NCBI RefSeq assembly: GCF_014253075.1
Contig: NZ_JACLZJ010000002.1
Location: 620,001 to 684,000 of the forward strand
Direction: 5' to 3'
DNA length: 64,000 nucleotides
Source of the DNA: Ochrobactrum sp. CM-21-5
Lineage (GTDB): Bacteria > Pseudomonadota > Alphaproteobacteria > Rhizobiales > Rhizobiaceae
The translations under genes were made by a program, and so were the position numbers. Position 1 is the first letter of the stretch; each line of letters opens with the position of its first letter. This document shows, piece after piece, positions 25,817 through 35,365 of this stretch. A model generated the notes under the pieces. That model ran no database searches. It saw only the letters and a list, made by a program, of their open reading frames with translations, and was not told the origin of the DNA.

Positions 25817-26242
25817 ATGACTATTCAATCGATCATCGACAGTATTTCAAGTAAAGCTAATATTGACCCGCAAATTGCGCAGCATGCCGCAGGAACAGTT
25901 CTTTCGGTTATTCAGCACGAAGCGCCTGACATCGCCACTCAGCTGTTCAGCAAAATTCCCGGCGCTGGCGATCTGGCGAGCGCCAATGATGTCCTGACAC
26001 CGGGGCAAAGCACGGGCAGCGGCTTGTTCGGCACGATTTCCAGCCTCATTGGCAATGTAGCGGGCGAAAAGGTCGGCGCTTTGGTCAACGGCGTCGCGGC
26101 GTTGAAAGCCAGTGGCCTGACGGCAGACCAGATCAGCCAGGCCGGTTCGCAAGTGATCGGTTATGCCCGTGAAAAGGATCCGCAGCTCGTGGACCAGCTC
26201 GTTGCCAATGTGCCCGCCCTGAAAGGCCATTTCGGGCTTTGA
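25817..26242 (+). CDS. Hypothetical helical protein, 141 residues
   Basis: This Ala/Gly-rich protein has no Cys and no clear signal peptide. Its layout (an N-terminal helix pair, a Gly-rich middle GSGLFGTISSLIGNVAGEKVGALVNGVAALKASGL, then QVIGYAREKDPQLVDQLVANVPAL) resembles the DUF2780/DUF2267 type of small bacterial proteins; the match is by eye. It is a single-gene unit on the plus strand. Confidence 0.65.
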   Translation: MTIQSIIDSISSKANIDPQIAQHAAGTVLSVIQHEAPDIATQLFSKIPGAGDLASANDVLTPGQSTGSGLFGTISSLIGNVAGEKVGALVNGVAALKASGLTADQISQAGSQVIGYAREKDPQLVDQLVANVPALKGHFGL

Positions 26243-26355
26243 TCCGGCCACGTGCGGCGTCGAGACCGGCATGCGCAAAAGCTTGATCGACCCATTTGTC
26301 AATGGACGCCGGCGCAGCTATCATGCGCGCACACGAAATCATTTTTTGGTGTTGG

Positions 26356-27786
26356 ATGTCTGCTGATACGACGGAAAAGAAGGCCGCGCGCGCGCCGCGT
26401 CGCCGCACGCCTGCCTATGTCAAAGCCCTTCGCGGCGTCAAGAACTGGAAGCAAGCCACCGAATGGCTTGCCTGGCGTGATATCGAAGACATCGAGTGCA
26501 TTACCCCCGACCAGGCGGGGGTAGCACGCGGCAAGATGATGCCGTCGAAGAAATTCACGTCGAACACGTCGCTGGCGCTGCCGTCTGCCGTTTTCATGAC
26601 CACGATTTCCGGCGCCTACCCGGAAGACGGTCATGGCTTCCATTATCCGGAAGATGACGGCGACCTGAAACTGCTGCCCGATCTCTCCACGCTTTCAGCC
26701 GTGCCGTGGGAATCCGACCCGACCGCACAGGTGATCTGCGATCTCGTCTATCAGGACGGGCGTGCGGTGGAATTCACCCCGCGAAATGTACTGCGCAAGG
26801 TCGTGGCCGCCTATAACAAGCGCGGGCTGAAGCCGGTTGTCGCACCGGAAATCGAGTTCTACCTCGTACGCAAGAATCCCGACCCGGATTATCCGCTGGT
26901 TCCGCCGGTTGGCCGTTCGGGCCGCGCTATCGGCGGCGGACAGGGCTATTCGATTGCAGGCGTCAACGAGTTCGACGAACTGATCGACGATATCTATCAC
27001 TTCTCCGAAGGCCAGGGGCTGGAGATCGACACGCTGATCCACGAAGAAGGAGCGGGCCAGCTTGAAATCAACCTGCGCCACGGCGACCCGGTGGAACTGG
27101 CCGATCAGGTGTTCATGTTCAAGCGAACGATCCGCGAAGCGGCGCTGAAACACGATATGTACGCCACCTTCATGGCCAAGCCCATTCAGGGCCAACCGGG
27201 CTCGGCGATGCATATCCACCAGTCTATCGTGGACAAGAAAACGGGCCGCAACATCTTCTCCAATGAAGATGGCAGCGAAAGCGATGCCTTTCGCCATTTC
27301 ATCGGTGGCATGCAACAGCATGTGCCCAATGCACTGGTGATGTTTGCGCCCTATGTGAATTCCTATCGCCGTCTGACGCCGGATGCTTCCGCACCGGTCA
27401 ATGTCAAATGGGGCTACGACAACCGCACGACGGCTTTCCGCGTACCCCGCTCGGAACCGGGCGGCAGGCGGGTGGAAAACCGCATCCCTTCGTCGGATGC
27501 CAACCCTTATCTGGCGCTCGCCGCCTCGCTTGCCTGCGGGCTTATCGGCCTTGTGAACAAGATCGAGCCGGACCAGCCCGCCACGACCAGCGTCAACACC
27601 AAGGAAATCGACCTGCCCCGCGGCCTGATCGATGCGGTGGAGCTGTTCGTAGCGGACGATGAACTGCGCAACCTGATCGGCAGTTCATTTGTCACGACCT
27701 ATGCGGCGATCAAACGCGCCGAGTTTGAAACCTTCATGGAAGTCATCAGCCCATGGGAACGCGAGTTCCTGTTGCTCAACGTCTGA
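26356..27786 (+). CDS. puuA: Glutamine synthetase-family protein, probable gamma-glutamylputrescine synthetase
   Basis: This 476-residue enzyme has the glutamine synthetase catalytic domain: APEIEFYLV (metal-binding Glu), EEGAGQLEINL, GSAMHIHQS and NRTTAFRVPRSEPGGRRVENR. It lacks the adenylylation tyrosine region of GlnA. With the PuuB-like oxidase ten bases downstream it would ligate glutamate to putrescine. The ATG at 26356 gives a normal N-terminus; one at 26323 is possible. Confidence 0.85.
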   Translation: MSADTTEKKAARAPRRRTPAYVKALRGVKNWKQATEWLAWRDIEDIECITPDQAGVARGKMMPSKKFTSNTSLALPSAVFMTTISGAYPEDGHGFHYPEDDGDLKLLPDLSTLSAVPWESDPTAQVICDLVYQDGRAVEFTPRNVLRKVVAAYNKRGLKPVVAPEIEFYLVRKNPDPDYPLVPPVGRSGRAIGGGQGYSIAGVNEFDELIDDIYHFSEGQGLEIDTLIHEEGAGQLEINLRHGDPVELADQVFMFKRTIREAALKHDMYATFMAKPIQGQPGSAMHIHQSIVDKKTGRNIFSNEDGSESDAFRHFIGGMQQHVPNALVMFAPYVNSYRRLTPDASAPVNVKWGYDNRTTAFRVPRSEPGGRRVENRIPSSDANPYLALAASLACGLIGLVNKIEPDQPATTSVNTKEIDLPRGLIDAVELFVADDELRNLIGSSFVTTYAAIKRAEFETFMEVISPWEREFLLLNV

Positions 27787-27796
27787 GCGGTTCACA

Positions 27797-29095
27797 ATGC
27801 CATACCAGTCCCCAATCTCTCCCGGCCTTTCATGGTATGAGGCCAGCGTGTCCGACCGACCGCAATATCCGGAGCTTAACGGATCGCGGCAGGCGGATGT
27901 CATCGTCATCGGCGGCGGTTATACGGGACTGTCGGCGGCCTATCATCTGGCCCGGCAGGGCGCAGATGTCGTACTGATTGAAGCCGCACGCTTTGGCGAC
28001 GGCGCGTCAGGGCGCAATGGCGGGCAGTTCGGCACCGGGCAGCGGACATGGGCCGAGGAACTTGAAGCCGAATATGGCTTCGAGCGCGCCAAGGCACTGT
28101 TCGACGTGGCGGAAGAGGCCAAGACCTGTCTCCTTGCCTTTGCCGACGAGCACAAAATCGATATGGACTATGTGCCAGGCCAGATTTCCGTCGTGCACAA
28201 GCCGCGCTATCTCAAGCAGTATGAGCGCCATGTAGAACTGATGGCCACCCGCTTCCACTATCCGCATCTACGCTCGCTCGACCGTGCGGAAACCGCGAAG
28301 CTTCTGGGTTCCGACCGCTATCATGGTGGCATTTACGATACAGGGACCGGCCATATACACCCGTTGAAACTGCTCATCGGCACTGCGAAGGCAGCAAAAG
28401 CAGCGGGCGCGCATCTTTATGAAAACACCACGGCAACGAAGATCGGCACCGCAAGCGGGCGCGTGGAAGTGGAGACCACTCACGGCACGATTTCCGCAAG
28501 GCATGCGCTCATCGCAGTCAATGCCTACAATGGGGCCTATGGCGGCCTGCTGGAGTCGGCGAGCGCATCGCATGTCATGCCAATCCGCTCGTTCATCGGA
28601 GCGACCGTTCCGCTGGGCGACGACAGCCCGGTGATCCCCGGCGGAGAGTCGGTGGACGATTCCCGTTTCGTCGTGCGCTATTTCCGCCGCGCGAAAGATG
28701 GGCGATTGCTGTTCGGCGGACGCGAAGCCTATACCGCCGATAACCCGCGCGACATCAGCATCCATATTCGCCGCCAGATCGCCGAAATCTACCCGATGCT
28801 GGAGAATGTGGAAATCACCCACTCATGGGGCGGCTCGGTGGGCATAACCATGCCGCGCCAGCCCTTCGTGCGCGAGGTGATGCCGGGTGTCATCTCGGCA
28901 GGCGGTTATTCAGGCCACGGCGTCATGCTGGCGAACCATATGGGAAAACTCTACGCGGAAGCCATTTCCGGCAAGCGCGAGAAACTGAAACTGTTCGAGG
29001 AACTGCGCATCCCGGCTTTTCCCGGCGGTCGCAGGCTGCGCTCGCCGCTGCTGTTTCTGGCGCTGTCATGGTACGCCCTGATGGATCGTCTATAG
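27797..29095 (+). CDS. puuB: FAD-dependent oxidoreductase, probable gamma-glutamylputrescine oxidase
   Basis: This 432-residue flavoprotein belongs to the DAO family. The N-terminal FAD-binding site is VIVIGGGYTGLSAAYHLARQG (about residues 35-55), followed by ASGRNGGQFGTGQR, and the C-terminal FAD segment contains AGGYSGHGVMLANHMGK. PuuB/OrdL proteins oxidise gamma-glutamylputrescine, releasing ammonia and peroxide. It starts ten bases after puuA, so the two form an operon. The next enzymes of the Puu route are not in the window. Confidence 0.85.
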   Translation: MPYQSPISPGLSWYEASVSDRPQYPELNGSRQADVIVIGGGYTGLSAAYHLARQGADVVLIEAARFGDGASGRNGGQFGTGQRTWAEELEAEYGFERAKALFDVAEEAKTCLLAFADEHKIDMDYVPGQISVVHKPRYLKQYERHVELMATRFHYPHLRSLDRAETAKLLGSDRYHGGIYDTGTGHIHPLKLLIGTAKAAKAAGAHLYENTTATKIGTASGRVEVETTHGTISARHALIAVNAYNGAYGGLLESASASHVMPIRSFIGATVPLGDDSPVIPGGESVDDSRFVVRYFRRAKDGRLLFGGREAYTADNPRDISIHIRRQIAEIYPMLENVEITHSWGGSVGITMPRQPFVREVMPGVISAGGYSGHGVMLANHMGKLYAEAISGKREKLKLFEELRIPAFPGGRRLRSPLLFLALSWYALMDRL

Positions 29096-29104
29096 AACAC
29101 AAAC

Positions 29105-29168
29105 GAGACGCCCTCCCCGGCGCCTCGCTTGAGCTTTGGTATCAGTCAGTTCCCCTGAAGCTTTTTTT
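29105..29168 (+). terminator. Possible terminator between puuB and the Hint gene
   Basis: GAGACGCC/GGCGCCTC form a stem with one mismatch at 29105-29126, and a second weak AGCTT/AAGCT stem ends in seven T residues at 29162-29168. Confidence 0.4.
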
Positions 29169-29179
29169 GCCGGAACTCT

Positions 29180-29998
29180 CTACACCGCCCACTCCCCGGC
29201 TCTGGCGGCAAGACGTTGATAGGTCTCCTCCACCACGTCACGCAGCGGCAGGACACCACTAAGACACAGCAATGCATGCAGATGCTGGCGAGGACCTTCA
29301 TAGCCGACAATCGGTGCAAAGGGCTGCATGGCGATATGCGGCGCCCCCCTGTAAAGCTGCTGATATTCCTCGAAGTTCGTAAAACTCTTGTAGCTTTCGC
29401 CTTGCATCAGATAAGTCTCGACAGCCGCCCCCTCTGCCAACATGACTTCATGACTATCGAGAACGATATTATAGTAGTCGATCCCGCTGAAAACGCGCTC
29501 CGGTGCAGGCGCAATCGAATGCCCGTTGACGAGATCCTTCACACGGATAAGAACGTCATCGATGAACATTGCATGGTTGGGTGAAAGATAAAGATCCCGG
29601 TGCGGGGTCTTGCCGTCCAGCGCGTGGCGGGAAACACGGATCGGCATAATGCTGTCATTCCAGTGCGCGCCACCTTTCCTGTAGCTCTGCCGTCCGATCC
29701 ATTTGACCGGCATCAGACTGCCGACAACCGTTTCGACGAGATCGCCGATTTCCAGCTTCTCGACGGCCATAGGTCCCATCGATGTCTGGATCAGGGTGCC
29801 TTTGAGAAGGCAGTTAGAACCGGAACCGCCTCCGCCAGTCTCCCACCATTTGGTGCCCATGGCCCGCGCGGGTAGCGACGAAACAAATGCTCCCAATGCG
29901 CCAAGAGCGGCTGCCTTGGTGGCGGCTGCCGCGGCTACTCCGAGGAAATGCCGCCGCGCTCGATTGCGCGGCGAATGCCGGTCTTTATCCGATGACAT
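29180..29998 (-). CDS. Secreted Hint-domain protein with Tat-type signal
   Basis: This 272-residue protein opens with a twin-arginine-type signal (RARRHFLGVAAAA, then a hydrophobic stretch ending SLPARA near residue 46). A Gly/Ser linker leads to a Hint_2 domain: the nucleophile Cys starts CLLKGTLIQTSMGPMAVEKL, followed by GDLVET, PVKWIGRQSY and the conserved LSPNHAMFIDDVLIRV block. Hint domains catalyse N-S acyl shift and self-cleavage in inteins and hedgehog proteins. AGGGA precedes the ATG. No adhesin or protease domain is attached. Function is unknown. Confidence 0.82.
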   Translation of the reverse strand: MSSDKDRHSPRNRARRHFLGVAAAAATKAAALGALGAFVSSLPARAMGTKWWETGGGGSGSNCLLKGTLIQTSMGPMAVEKLEIGDLVETVVGSLMPVKWIGRQSYRKGGAHWNDSIMPIRVSRHALDGKTPHRDLYLSPNHAMFIDDVLIRVKDLVNGHSIAPAPERVFSGIDYYNIVLDSHEVMLAEGAAVETYLMQGESYKSFTNFEEYQQLYRGAPHIAMQPFAPIVGYEGPRQHLHALLCLSGVLPLRDVVEETYQRLAARAGEWAV

Positions 29999-30531
29999 AG
30001 GTCCCTCCGCTCCTGCATGTGGAGCATCCTGGGAACTGGCTGCACCAGACCGGATGCTCCAACTGTTTGTTTTAAAGCACAATCCTGTCCGGAAAATCGA
30101 TCTTCCGGAATCATGCCCGCAGTTGTTCGCCCCAAGGTAAGACGTTGATCTTAACCGAACACAGAGCTGAAAATATTTCGGCAATCCGGGCAAAAGCCTT
30201 CACGAATAGACGTAGCACCTACGCCCAAAGGTCAGCTTTCGCAAAGGTTCGCAACCTGAACGCAGGATCCGTCGGACGGCAGCAGCGGAAGCCACATGCC
30301 CCGCCCAGCCAGAAAGCCAAGTCAAAAAGCTGGAGCCACTCTTTCCAGACTGGATGTCCGCCCTATCTTGAAAGTGTGCGGAGAAGAGATGCCCATCCCC
30401 ATTTTTGAGCCCCTCACAGGCCTGTTCGATGTTTCGTGTCCAATCCCCGCACCGCATCCATAAGAGATTGAAAAATGGAGCCGTCGTCCGACGGCGCTTT
30501 CCATTCCAATTCCGCATAAAGGAGCAACCAC
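29999..30531. other. Gap of about 530 bases between divergent genes
   Basis: Frames of 60-105 codons exist on both strands but lack good ribosome-binding sites and family-like sequence. The region serves as the promoter area for the Hint gene (minus) and the alcohol dehydrogenase (plus). I see no repeat or RNA. Confidence 0.5.
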
Positions 30532-31581
30532 GTGGTTACAAAAGCCTATGGGGCCTATGCCGCCGACAAGCCACTGGAATCGATGGATATTTCAAGACGG
30601 GACCTCGGTCCGGACGATGTCCGGATCGACATCGCCTATTGCGGTGTCTGCCATTCCGATCTGCATCAGGTCCGTTCGGAATGGGCGGGCACGCTCTATC
30701 CGTGCGTTCCCGGCCATGAAATCGTCGGCCATGTTTCGGCGGTCGGCAAAAACGTCACCGGGTTCAAGGTCGGCGATACGGTGGGCGTCGGCTGTCTGGT
30801 GGATAGCTGCCAGCGGTGCATCGCCTGCGATGACGGTCTTGAACAGTATTGCGAGCACGGTTTCACCGGCACCTACAACTTTCCGACACCGGATGCGCCC
30901 GGCCACACACTTGGCGGTTACGCACAGCACATCGTGGTGAGGGACAAATTCGTCCTGAAAATCACACATCCCGCAGAACAGCTTGCCGCAGTCGCGCCGC
31001 TGCTTTGCGCAGGCATCACCACCTATTCACCGCTGCGTCACTGGCGCGTCGGGCCGGGCATGAAGGTGGGCATTGTCGGCATAGGCGGGCTTGGCCATAT
31101 GGGCATCAAGCTTGCCCATGCCATGGGGGCGCATACAGTCGCTTTCACGACATCGGAAAGCAAACGCGCCGACGCCAAAGCACTCGGCGCGGATGAGGTC
31201 ATCGTGTCCCGCAATGCGGATGAAATGGACGCTCATGCCAACAGCTTCGATTTCATCCTCAACACCGTTGCAGCCAGCCACAATCTCGATGCCTTCACGA
31301 AGCTTCTCAAGCGCGATGGAACGCTGACGCTGGTCGGCGTGCCGGAGCGCCCGCACCCGACGCCGGACTTTTCGGCGCTCATCTTCCGGCGCAGGGCGAT
31401 TGCCGGTTCGCTTATCGGCGGCATCGCAGAAACGCAGGAAATGCTCGACTTCTGCGCCGAGAGGGGCATCGTGGCCGATATCGAAATGATCCCGATCCAG
31501 AAGATCGACGAAGCTTATAACCGCATGCAGAACAGCGATGTGAAATACCGCTTCGTCATCGACAATGCCACGCTGGGATAG
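30532..31581 (+). CDS. Zinc-dependent NAD(P) alcohol dehydrogenase (cinnamyl/YahK type)
   Basis: This 349-residue medium-chain dehydrogenase has the catalytic zinc ligands in YCGVCHSDLH and GHEIVGHV, four structural-zinc Cys in CLVDSCQRCIACDDGLEQYC and the cofactor loop GIGGLGHMGIKLAHAMG. It reduces aldehydes or oxidises primary alcohols in the cytosol. The start is GTG with AAGGAG eight bases upstream. It is alone on its transcript and convergent with the Lrp gene. Confidence 0.92.
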   Translation: MVTKAYGAYAADKPLESMDISRRDLGPDDVRIDIAYCGVCHSDLHQVRSEWAGTLYPCVPGHEIVGHVSAVGKNVTGFKVGDTVGVGCLVDSCQRCIACDDGLEQYCEHGFTGTYNFPTPDAPGHTLGGYAQHIVVRDKFVLKITHPAEQLAAVAPLLCAGITTYSPLRHWRVGPGMKVGIVGIGGLGHMGIKLAHAMGAHTVAFTTSESKRADAKALGADEVIVSRNADEMDAHANSFDFILNTVAASHNLDAFTKLLKRDGTLTLVGVPERPHPTPDFSALIFRRRAIAGSLIGGIAETQEMLDFCAERGIVADIEMIPIQKIDEAYNRMQNSDVKYRFVIDNATLG

Positions 31582-31610
31582 AGCGGCGCTGGCGGCATAG
31601 CGAAAATCAA

Positions 31611-31640
31611 AAAGTGGCCCGGTTCATCCGGGCTGCTTCA
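31611..31640. terminator. Bidirectional hairpin between adh and the Lrp gene
   Basis: GCCCGG and CCGGGC form a six-pair core with loop TTCAT. Flanking A and T residues on both sides would let it serve both converging genes. Confidence 0.65.
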
Positions 31641-31643
31641 TTT

Positions 31644-32102
31644 TCAAAGCGGCAGCTCCGACGTCTGCTTGACCGTCTGGCTAGGCACGTCGGTCTTGAC
31701 GTTCTGCACACCCTTGATGCGGCTTAAATGCTCCGACTGGAACCGGCGATAATCGCTGATATCGGCGGCGACGCTGCGCACCATTGCATCGCAATCGCCA
31801 AGCATCAGATAGCATTCCAGTACCTCCGGCAGTTTGAGCACTTCATTGGCAAAATGCTCGATCGTGTCTTCATCCTGCGCGCTCAGCCAGATGCGGGTGA
31901 AGAATGTAAGCCCCTTGCCGATCCTCGCCTGGTTGAGCACCGCGACATAGCGCTCGATCACGCCTGCCTCCTCCAACAGCTTCACCCGCCGCAGACAGGG
32001 TGAAGGCGACAGCCCCACCTCGCGCGCAAGATCGTTATTGGCAATGCGACCGTTGCGCTGAAGCACCCGCAGAATCCGTTTATCGATCTCATCCAGCTTC
32101 AT
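31644..32102 (-). CDS. Lrp/AsnC-family transcriptional regulator
   Basis: This 152-residue regulator starts KLDEIDKRILRVLQRNGRIANNDLAREVGLSPSPCLRRVKLLEEAG, the Lrp helix-turn-helix, and has a C-terminal RAM/AsnC ligand domain (from about residue 65). Such proteins bind amino acids and form octamers. It is divergent from azlCD over 170 bases, so control of branched-chain amino acid export is likely, as in B. subtilis azlB-azlCD. Confidence 0.92.
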   Translation of the reverse strand: MKLDEIDKRILRVLQRNGRIANNDLAREVGLSPSPCLRRVKLLEEAGVIERYVAVLNQARIGKGLTFFTRIWLSAQDEDTIEHFANEVLKLPEVLECYLMLGDCDAMVRSVAADISDYRRFQSEHLSRIKGVQNVKTDVPSQTVKQTSELPL

Positions 32103-32273
32103 TGGCTACCAATTTCATAAAATACGAAAATATCAGCATATAATGCCAAACAATCGCGCAATCGACCAATCTTTGCAACAAAATTGCGAAGAAGAGTAGC
32201 TATATTGCCGAGGACTATCGAGCATCTGCAAAAATGCGACGAGCCGGCGGAAATGTCGGCTAGGGAAAATTCT

Positions 32274-33014
32274 ATGGACATTTCACAGGCTTATGTGCCG
32301 CATAAAAGCAAATCCGGACGCGGCTCGGAATTCCGGCGCGGCTTTGCCGCCGGTCTGCCGGTGCTGCTCGGCATCATTCCCTATGCCCTGGTTCTGGGTG
32401 CCCAGGCAGCGCAAAAGGGCCTGAGTGTGCTGGAAGTGCCCATGATGACAGGCCTGAATTTTGCCGGTGGTTCGGAATTCGCGGCCATTCAGCTCTGGAC
32501 CTCGCCGCCGCATGTTCTGCTGATTGCCGCGATAACCTTTCTCGTCAATAGCCGCCATCTTCTGATGGGCGCGGCGCTTGCTCCCTTCATCCGCCACCTG
32601 CCGAAGCGCAAGGCCTTCGTCACCCTGTTCCTGATGTGCGATGAAAGCTGGGCGCTTGGCCTTTCCGATGCAAAACGCCGTCAGGCGAAGGGCGTGAATC
32701 CGGCGTTGAGCCTCACTTTCTATGCGGGCGTGGCCATTCCCTTTTACGTTGCATGGATCGTCTTCACGACGTTGGGTGCTGCCTTTGGTCCGATGATGGG
32801 TGACCTGCGCCCTTATGGTTTCGACATGGCGTTTCCCGCTGTTTTTCTGGTGCTGCTGGCGGGCATGTGGAAGGGTTTTGCAGCCGCGCGCCCGTGGCTG
32901 GTCAGCCTCGTCGTCGCAGCGGCAACCTATCTTACCGTGCCCGGCGCATGGTACGTCGCTGCCGGTGCAATATCCGGCCTGATCGCCGCTTATCTGCTGG
33001 CAGGTGAAGAATGA
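32274..33014 (+). CDS. azlC: Branched-chain amino acid exporter, large subunit AzlC
   Basis: This 246-residue membrane protein has the AzlC/YgaZ pattern: GLPVLLGIIPYALVLGAQAAQKGL near residue 30, GGSEFAAIQLW, then LVNSRHLLMGAALAPF. The frame is open from 32184, but family similarity starts after the ATG at 32274. It overlaps azlD by ATGA. With AzlD it would export leucine, valine, isoleucine or analogues. Confidence 0.9.
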   Translation: MDISQAYVPHKSKSGRGSEFRRGFAAGLPVLLGIIPYALVLGAQAAQKGLSVLEVPMMTGLNFAGGSEFAAIQLWTSPPHVLLIAAITFLVNSRHLLMGAALAPFIRHLPKRKAFVTLFLMCDESWALGLSDAKRRQAKGVNPALSLTFYAGVAIPFYVAWIVFTTLGAAFGPMMGDLRPYGFDMAFPAVFLVLLAGMWKGFAAARPWLVSLVVAAATYLTVPGAWYVAAGAISGLIAAYLLAGEE

Positions 33015-33310
33015 TCGATCCATTGGTTGCCCTGACCATCATATTGATGGCTTCCGTCACCTATCTGACACGGATCGGCGGTTATGTTCTGTTGCGCAAC
33101 CGCACGCTGAGCAAACGCGCCATGGCAGTGATGGAAGCTGCACCCGGCTGCGTGCTGATCTCGGTGATCGCGCCGGATTTTGTTTCCGACAAGCCAGCCG
33201 ACCTGCTGGCACTGGCCATCACCGTTCTCGCCGCCACGCGTTTTTCGATGTTGCCCACGGTGCTGATCGGCATAGTGTCAGCCGGGTTGTGCCGGTATCT
33301 GATCGGATAA
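33011..33310 (+). CDS. azlD: Branched-chain amino acid exporter, small subunit AzlD
   Basis: This 99-residue protein has three to four membrane segments and the AzlD motif VTYLTRIGGYVLLRN near the N-terminus. It overlaps the azlC stop by four bases, the usual coupling for this two-part exporter. Confidence 0.9.
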   Translation: MIDPLVALTIILMASVTYLTRIGGYVLLRNRTLSKRAMAVMEAAPGCVLISVIAPDFVSDKPADLLALAITVLAATRFSMLPTVLIGIVSAGLCRYLIG

Positions 33311-33368
33311 AATCTCCAGCATGCCTCTGATCGCAACCACTGCGAGCCGCACAGCGGATCGGGTCGGC

Positions 33369-34253
33369 TTATCGCCCCAGCTCGCCCAGAAGCCACATTC
33401 TGAAGCTGCGGATTTTGGGTACATTGCGGCGCGATTCAGGGTAGACTAGCCAGTAGGACCGTCCATCATCGCACAGAAGATCGAAGGGCTGGTACAATAA
33501 GCCCGCCGCAACCTCAGTCGTGTGGAAGGCGGGCGTGAGAATGCCAATCCCCTGAGCCGCGGCGGCGGCACGCCCCTCCAGATGCTGCGCACCGAAGCGG
33601 CTTTGCGTGTTTCCCTCAAAATGCGCATCCTTTACGCCCGCCGCGTCGAACCATGCTTTCCACCACGGATCGCTGGGGTCGATCGCACGCAGGCGCAACA
33701 GGTCAGCCGGCTCACGCACCCCGCCGATGGTTTCCGCAAGCTTCGGATTCAGCATCGGCGTGAACTGCACCTTGAAAAGTTCATGCGCGACCAGTCCCGG
33801 CCAGCGCCCCCTGCCGGTGCGGATCGCCACATCCACCTCGCTCTGCGTGAAATCGATGAGATTGTCCGTCGTGTCGAGCCGCACGGCCAGCGACGGGTGC
33901 TGCATCTGAAACGCGCCAAGCCGATGCACCAGCCAGTTGGCCGCAAATGTCGCCAGAACACTGATCGTCAGCACGCCCTCGGCAGTCTCGCGCAGGCTCG
34001 CAAACGCGTTGCGCATCGTATCGAACGCTTCCGTCAACGCAGGCGCAAGGCATTTGCCAAGCTCGGTCAGTTCCACCTGCCTCGGCAGGCGCAGGAACAA
34101 CGGAGCGCCGACGCGCTCCTCCAAGAGCTTGATCTGATAGCTGACAGCAGCCTGCGTCATGCCAAGCTCCGCCGCCGCCTTGGTAAAACTGGACCGGCGG
34201 GCAGCGGCTTCAAAAACGCGTATGGCAGAAAGCGGCGGCAACGATGAGGTCAT
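33369..34253 (-). CDS. LysR-family transcriptional regulator (GcvA-like)
   Basis: This 294-residue regulator has an N-terminal winged helix-turn-helix (about residues 8-65, SSFTKAAAELGMTQAAVSYQIKLLEERVG) and a C-terminal substrate-binding domain. The PLSAIRVFEAAARR opening is typical of the GcvA subgroup. It is divergent from the small DUF1127-like gene at 34385, an arrangement often seen for this family. The target and ligand are unknown. Confidence 0.9.
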   Translation of the reverse strand: MTSSLPPLSAIRVFEAAARRSSFTKAAAELGMTQAAVSYQIKLLEERVGAPLFLRLPRQVELTELGKCLAPALTEAFDTMRNAFASLRETAEGVLTISVLATFAANWLVHRLGAFQMQHPSLAVRLDTTDNLIDFTQSEVDVAIRTGRGRWPGLVAHELFKVQFTPMLNPKLAETIGGVREPADLLRLRAIDPSDPWWKAWFDAAGVKDAHFEGNTQSRFGAQHLEGRAAAAAQGIGILTPAFHTTEVAAGLLYQPFDLLCDDGRSYWLVYPESRRNVPKIRSFRMWLLGELGR

Positions 34254-34384
34254 AATACATAAGTTCTCCTTATGCAGGATAATCGACGTTCAATTGGAAA
34301 ACAACGGATTTTGGGCGCAAATTTATAGCCGAGATTTAACCGGAGACCTCCTCCCAGGGTCCAGGAACATCATAGGTAAAGGCC

Positions 34385-34606
34385 ATGAAAACCGTCAATT
34401 CCGCCTGCATCCCTGTCGAGCACCGCCCCGTTAACGCCGGCTCTACGGGATGGCGTGAGCTTCTCGCCCGCCTGTTCCGACGGAAATCCGCGCATTATGC
34501 AATCAGCGAGCACTCCCCCCAGTATCTTCTGCGCGATGTCGGAATCATCGAGGGGCGCCCGCCACGTTTCTCGCGGAGTAGGCATAAGCTGCCCGAATGG
34601 CGTTGA
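34385..34606 (+). CDS. Small DUF1127/YjiS-like protein
   Basis: This 73-residue basic protein contains GWRELLARLFRRKSAHYAI and the tail SPQYLLRDVGIIEGRPPR, which resembles the DUF1127 motif (arginine-rich helix, then 'L.D.GI..'). It is divergent from the LysR gene over 131 bases, suggesting control by it. It ends six bases before the stop of the converging GntR gene. Confidence 0.7.
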   Translation: MKTVNSACIPVEHRPVNAGSTGWRELLARLFRRKSAHYAISEHSPQYLLRDVGIIEGRPPRFSRSRHKLPEWR

Positions 34607-34612
34607 GAAAAT

Positions 34613-35278
34613 TCAGGCGCTGACCACCGCAAAGCCCCGCGCCTTCAGGCCGCGACGATCTTCACGCAAATTACTGACAAGACGCGCGCGGCTCCCGCCC
34701 AGATGCGTGCTCATAAAGCTGACGGCCTTGTCGGCATCGCCGTCGCGCACCGCGTCGAGAATAGCGTGATGCTCGGCCCAGGCGCGGGCAAGCGCCGCTT
34801 CGTCGCGCACTTCCAGCCAGCGCGCGCGTGACAGCCGCTGCATGGCATCGCGCACGCCGCGACTTAGAAAGTCATTGCCGGACAACCGCGCCAATTCGAT
34901 GTGAAAATCCATTCCGACGCGATGCCATTCCTCGCGCGGGGTCTGCGCATCACAACTGTCCAGCATGGCGGCGATTGCCTCCACACCGCTACGGTCATCC
35001 AGAGTACAGGCAAGCCGCAACGCGGCCAGTTCCACCGCCTCGCGATAGACGCCTATCTGTTCGATTTCATAGAGGTTGATCGGCGAAACGCTCCAGCCCC
35101 GCCCTTCACGGCAGACCAGCCCTTCCGCTTCCAGCCGCAGAAGCGCCGCACGGATCGGCGTGCGCGAAGCAGCAAACTGCGCCTCGATCCATCGCTCGGT
35201 CAGACGTTCGCCGGGGCCAAGCTCAAGCCCGAGGATCATGTCACGAAGCTGCGTTTCAACCTGCCTCATCTGCGACAT
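34613..35278 (-). CDS. GntR-family (FadR/FCD type) transcriptional regulator
   Basis: This 221-residue regulator has a winged helix-turn-helix (residues about 5-70: GPGERLTERWIEAQFAASRTPIRAALLRLEAEGLV) and a helical FCD ligand domain with the metal-binding type His in GMDFHIELARLSGN. GGAGAG lies six bases before the ATG at 35278. It is divergent from the MFS gene, and an inverted repeat lies between them. Confidence 0.9.
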   Translation of the reverse strand: MSQMRQVETQLRDMILGLELGPGERLTERWIEAQFAASRTPIRAALLRLEAEGLVCREGRGWSVSPINLYEIEQIGVYREAVELAALRLACTLDDRSGVEAIAAMLDSCDAQTPREEWHRVGMDFHIELARLSGNDFLSRGVRDAMQRLSRARWLEVRDEAALARAWAEHHAILDAVRDGDADKAVSFMSTHLGGSRARLVSNLREDRRGLKARGFAVVSA

Positions 35279-35365
35279 TGAACCTGCTCTCCTTTTCGCG
35301 CCGCACCATATCACGCGCTAGCGACATCACACAGCGATTGACAAGCCGCAACAACAGGCTCATGG

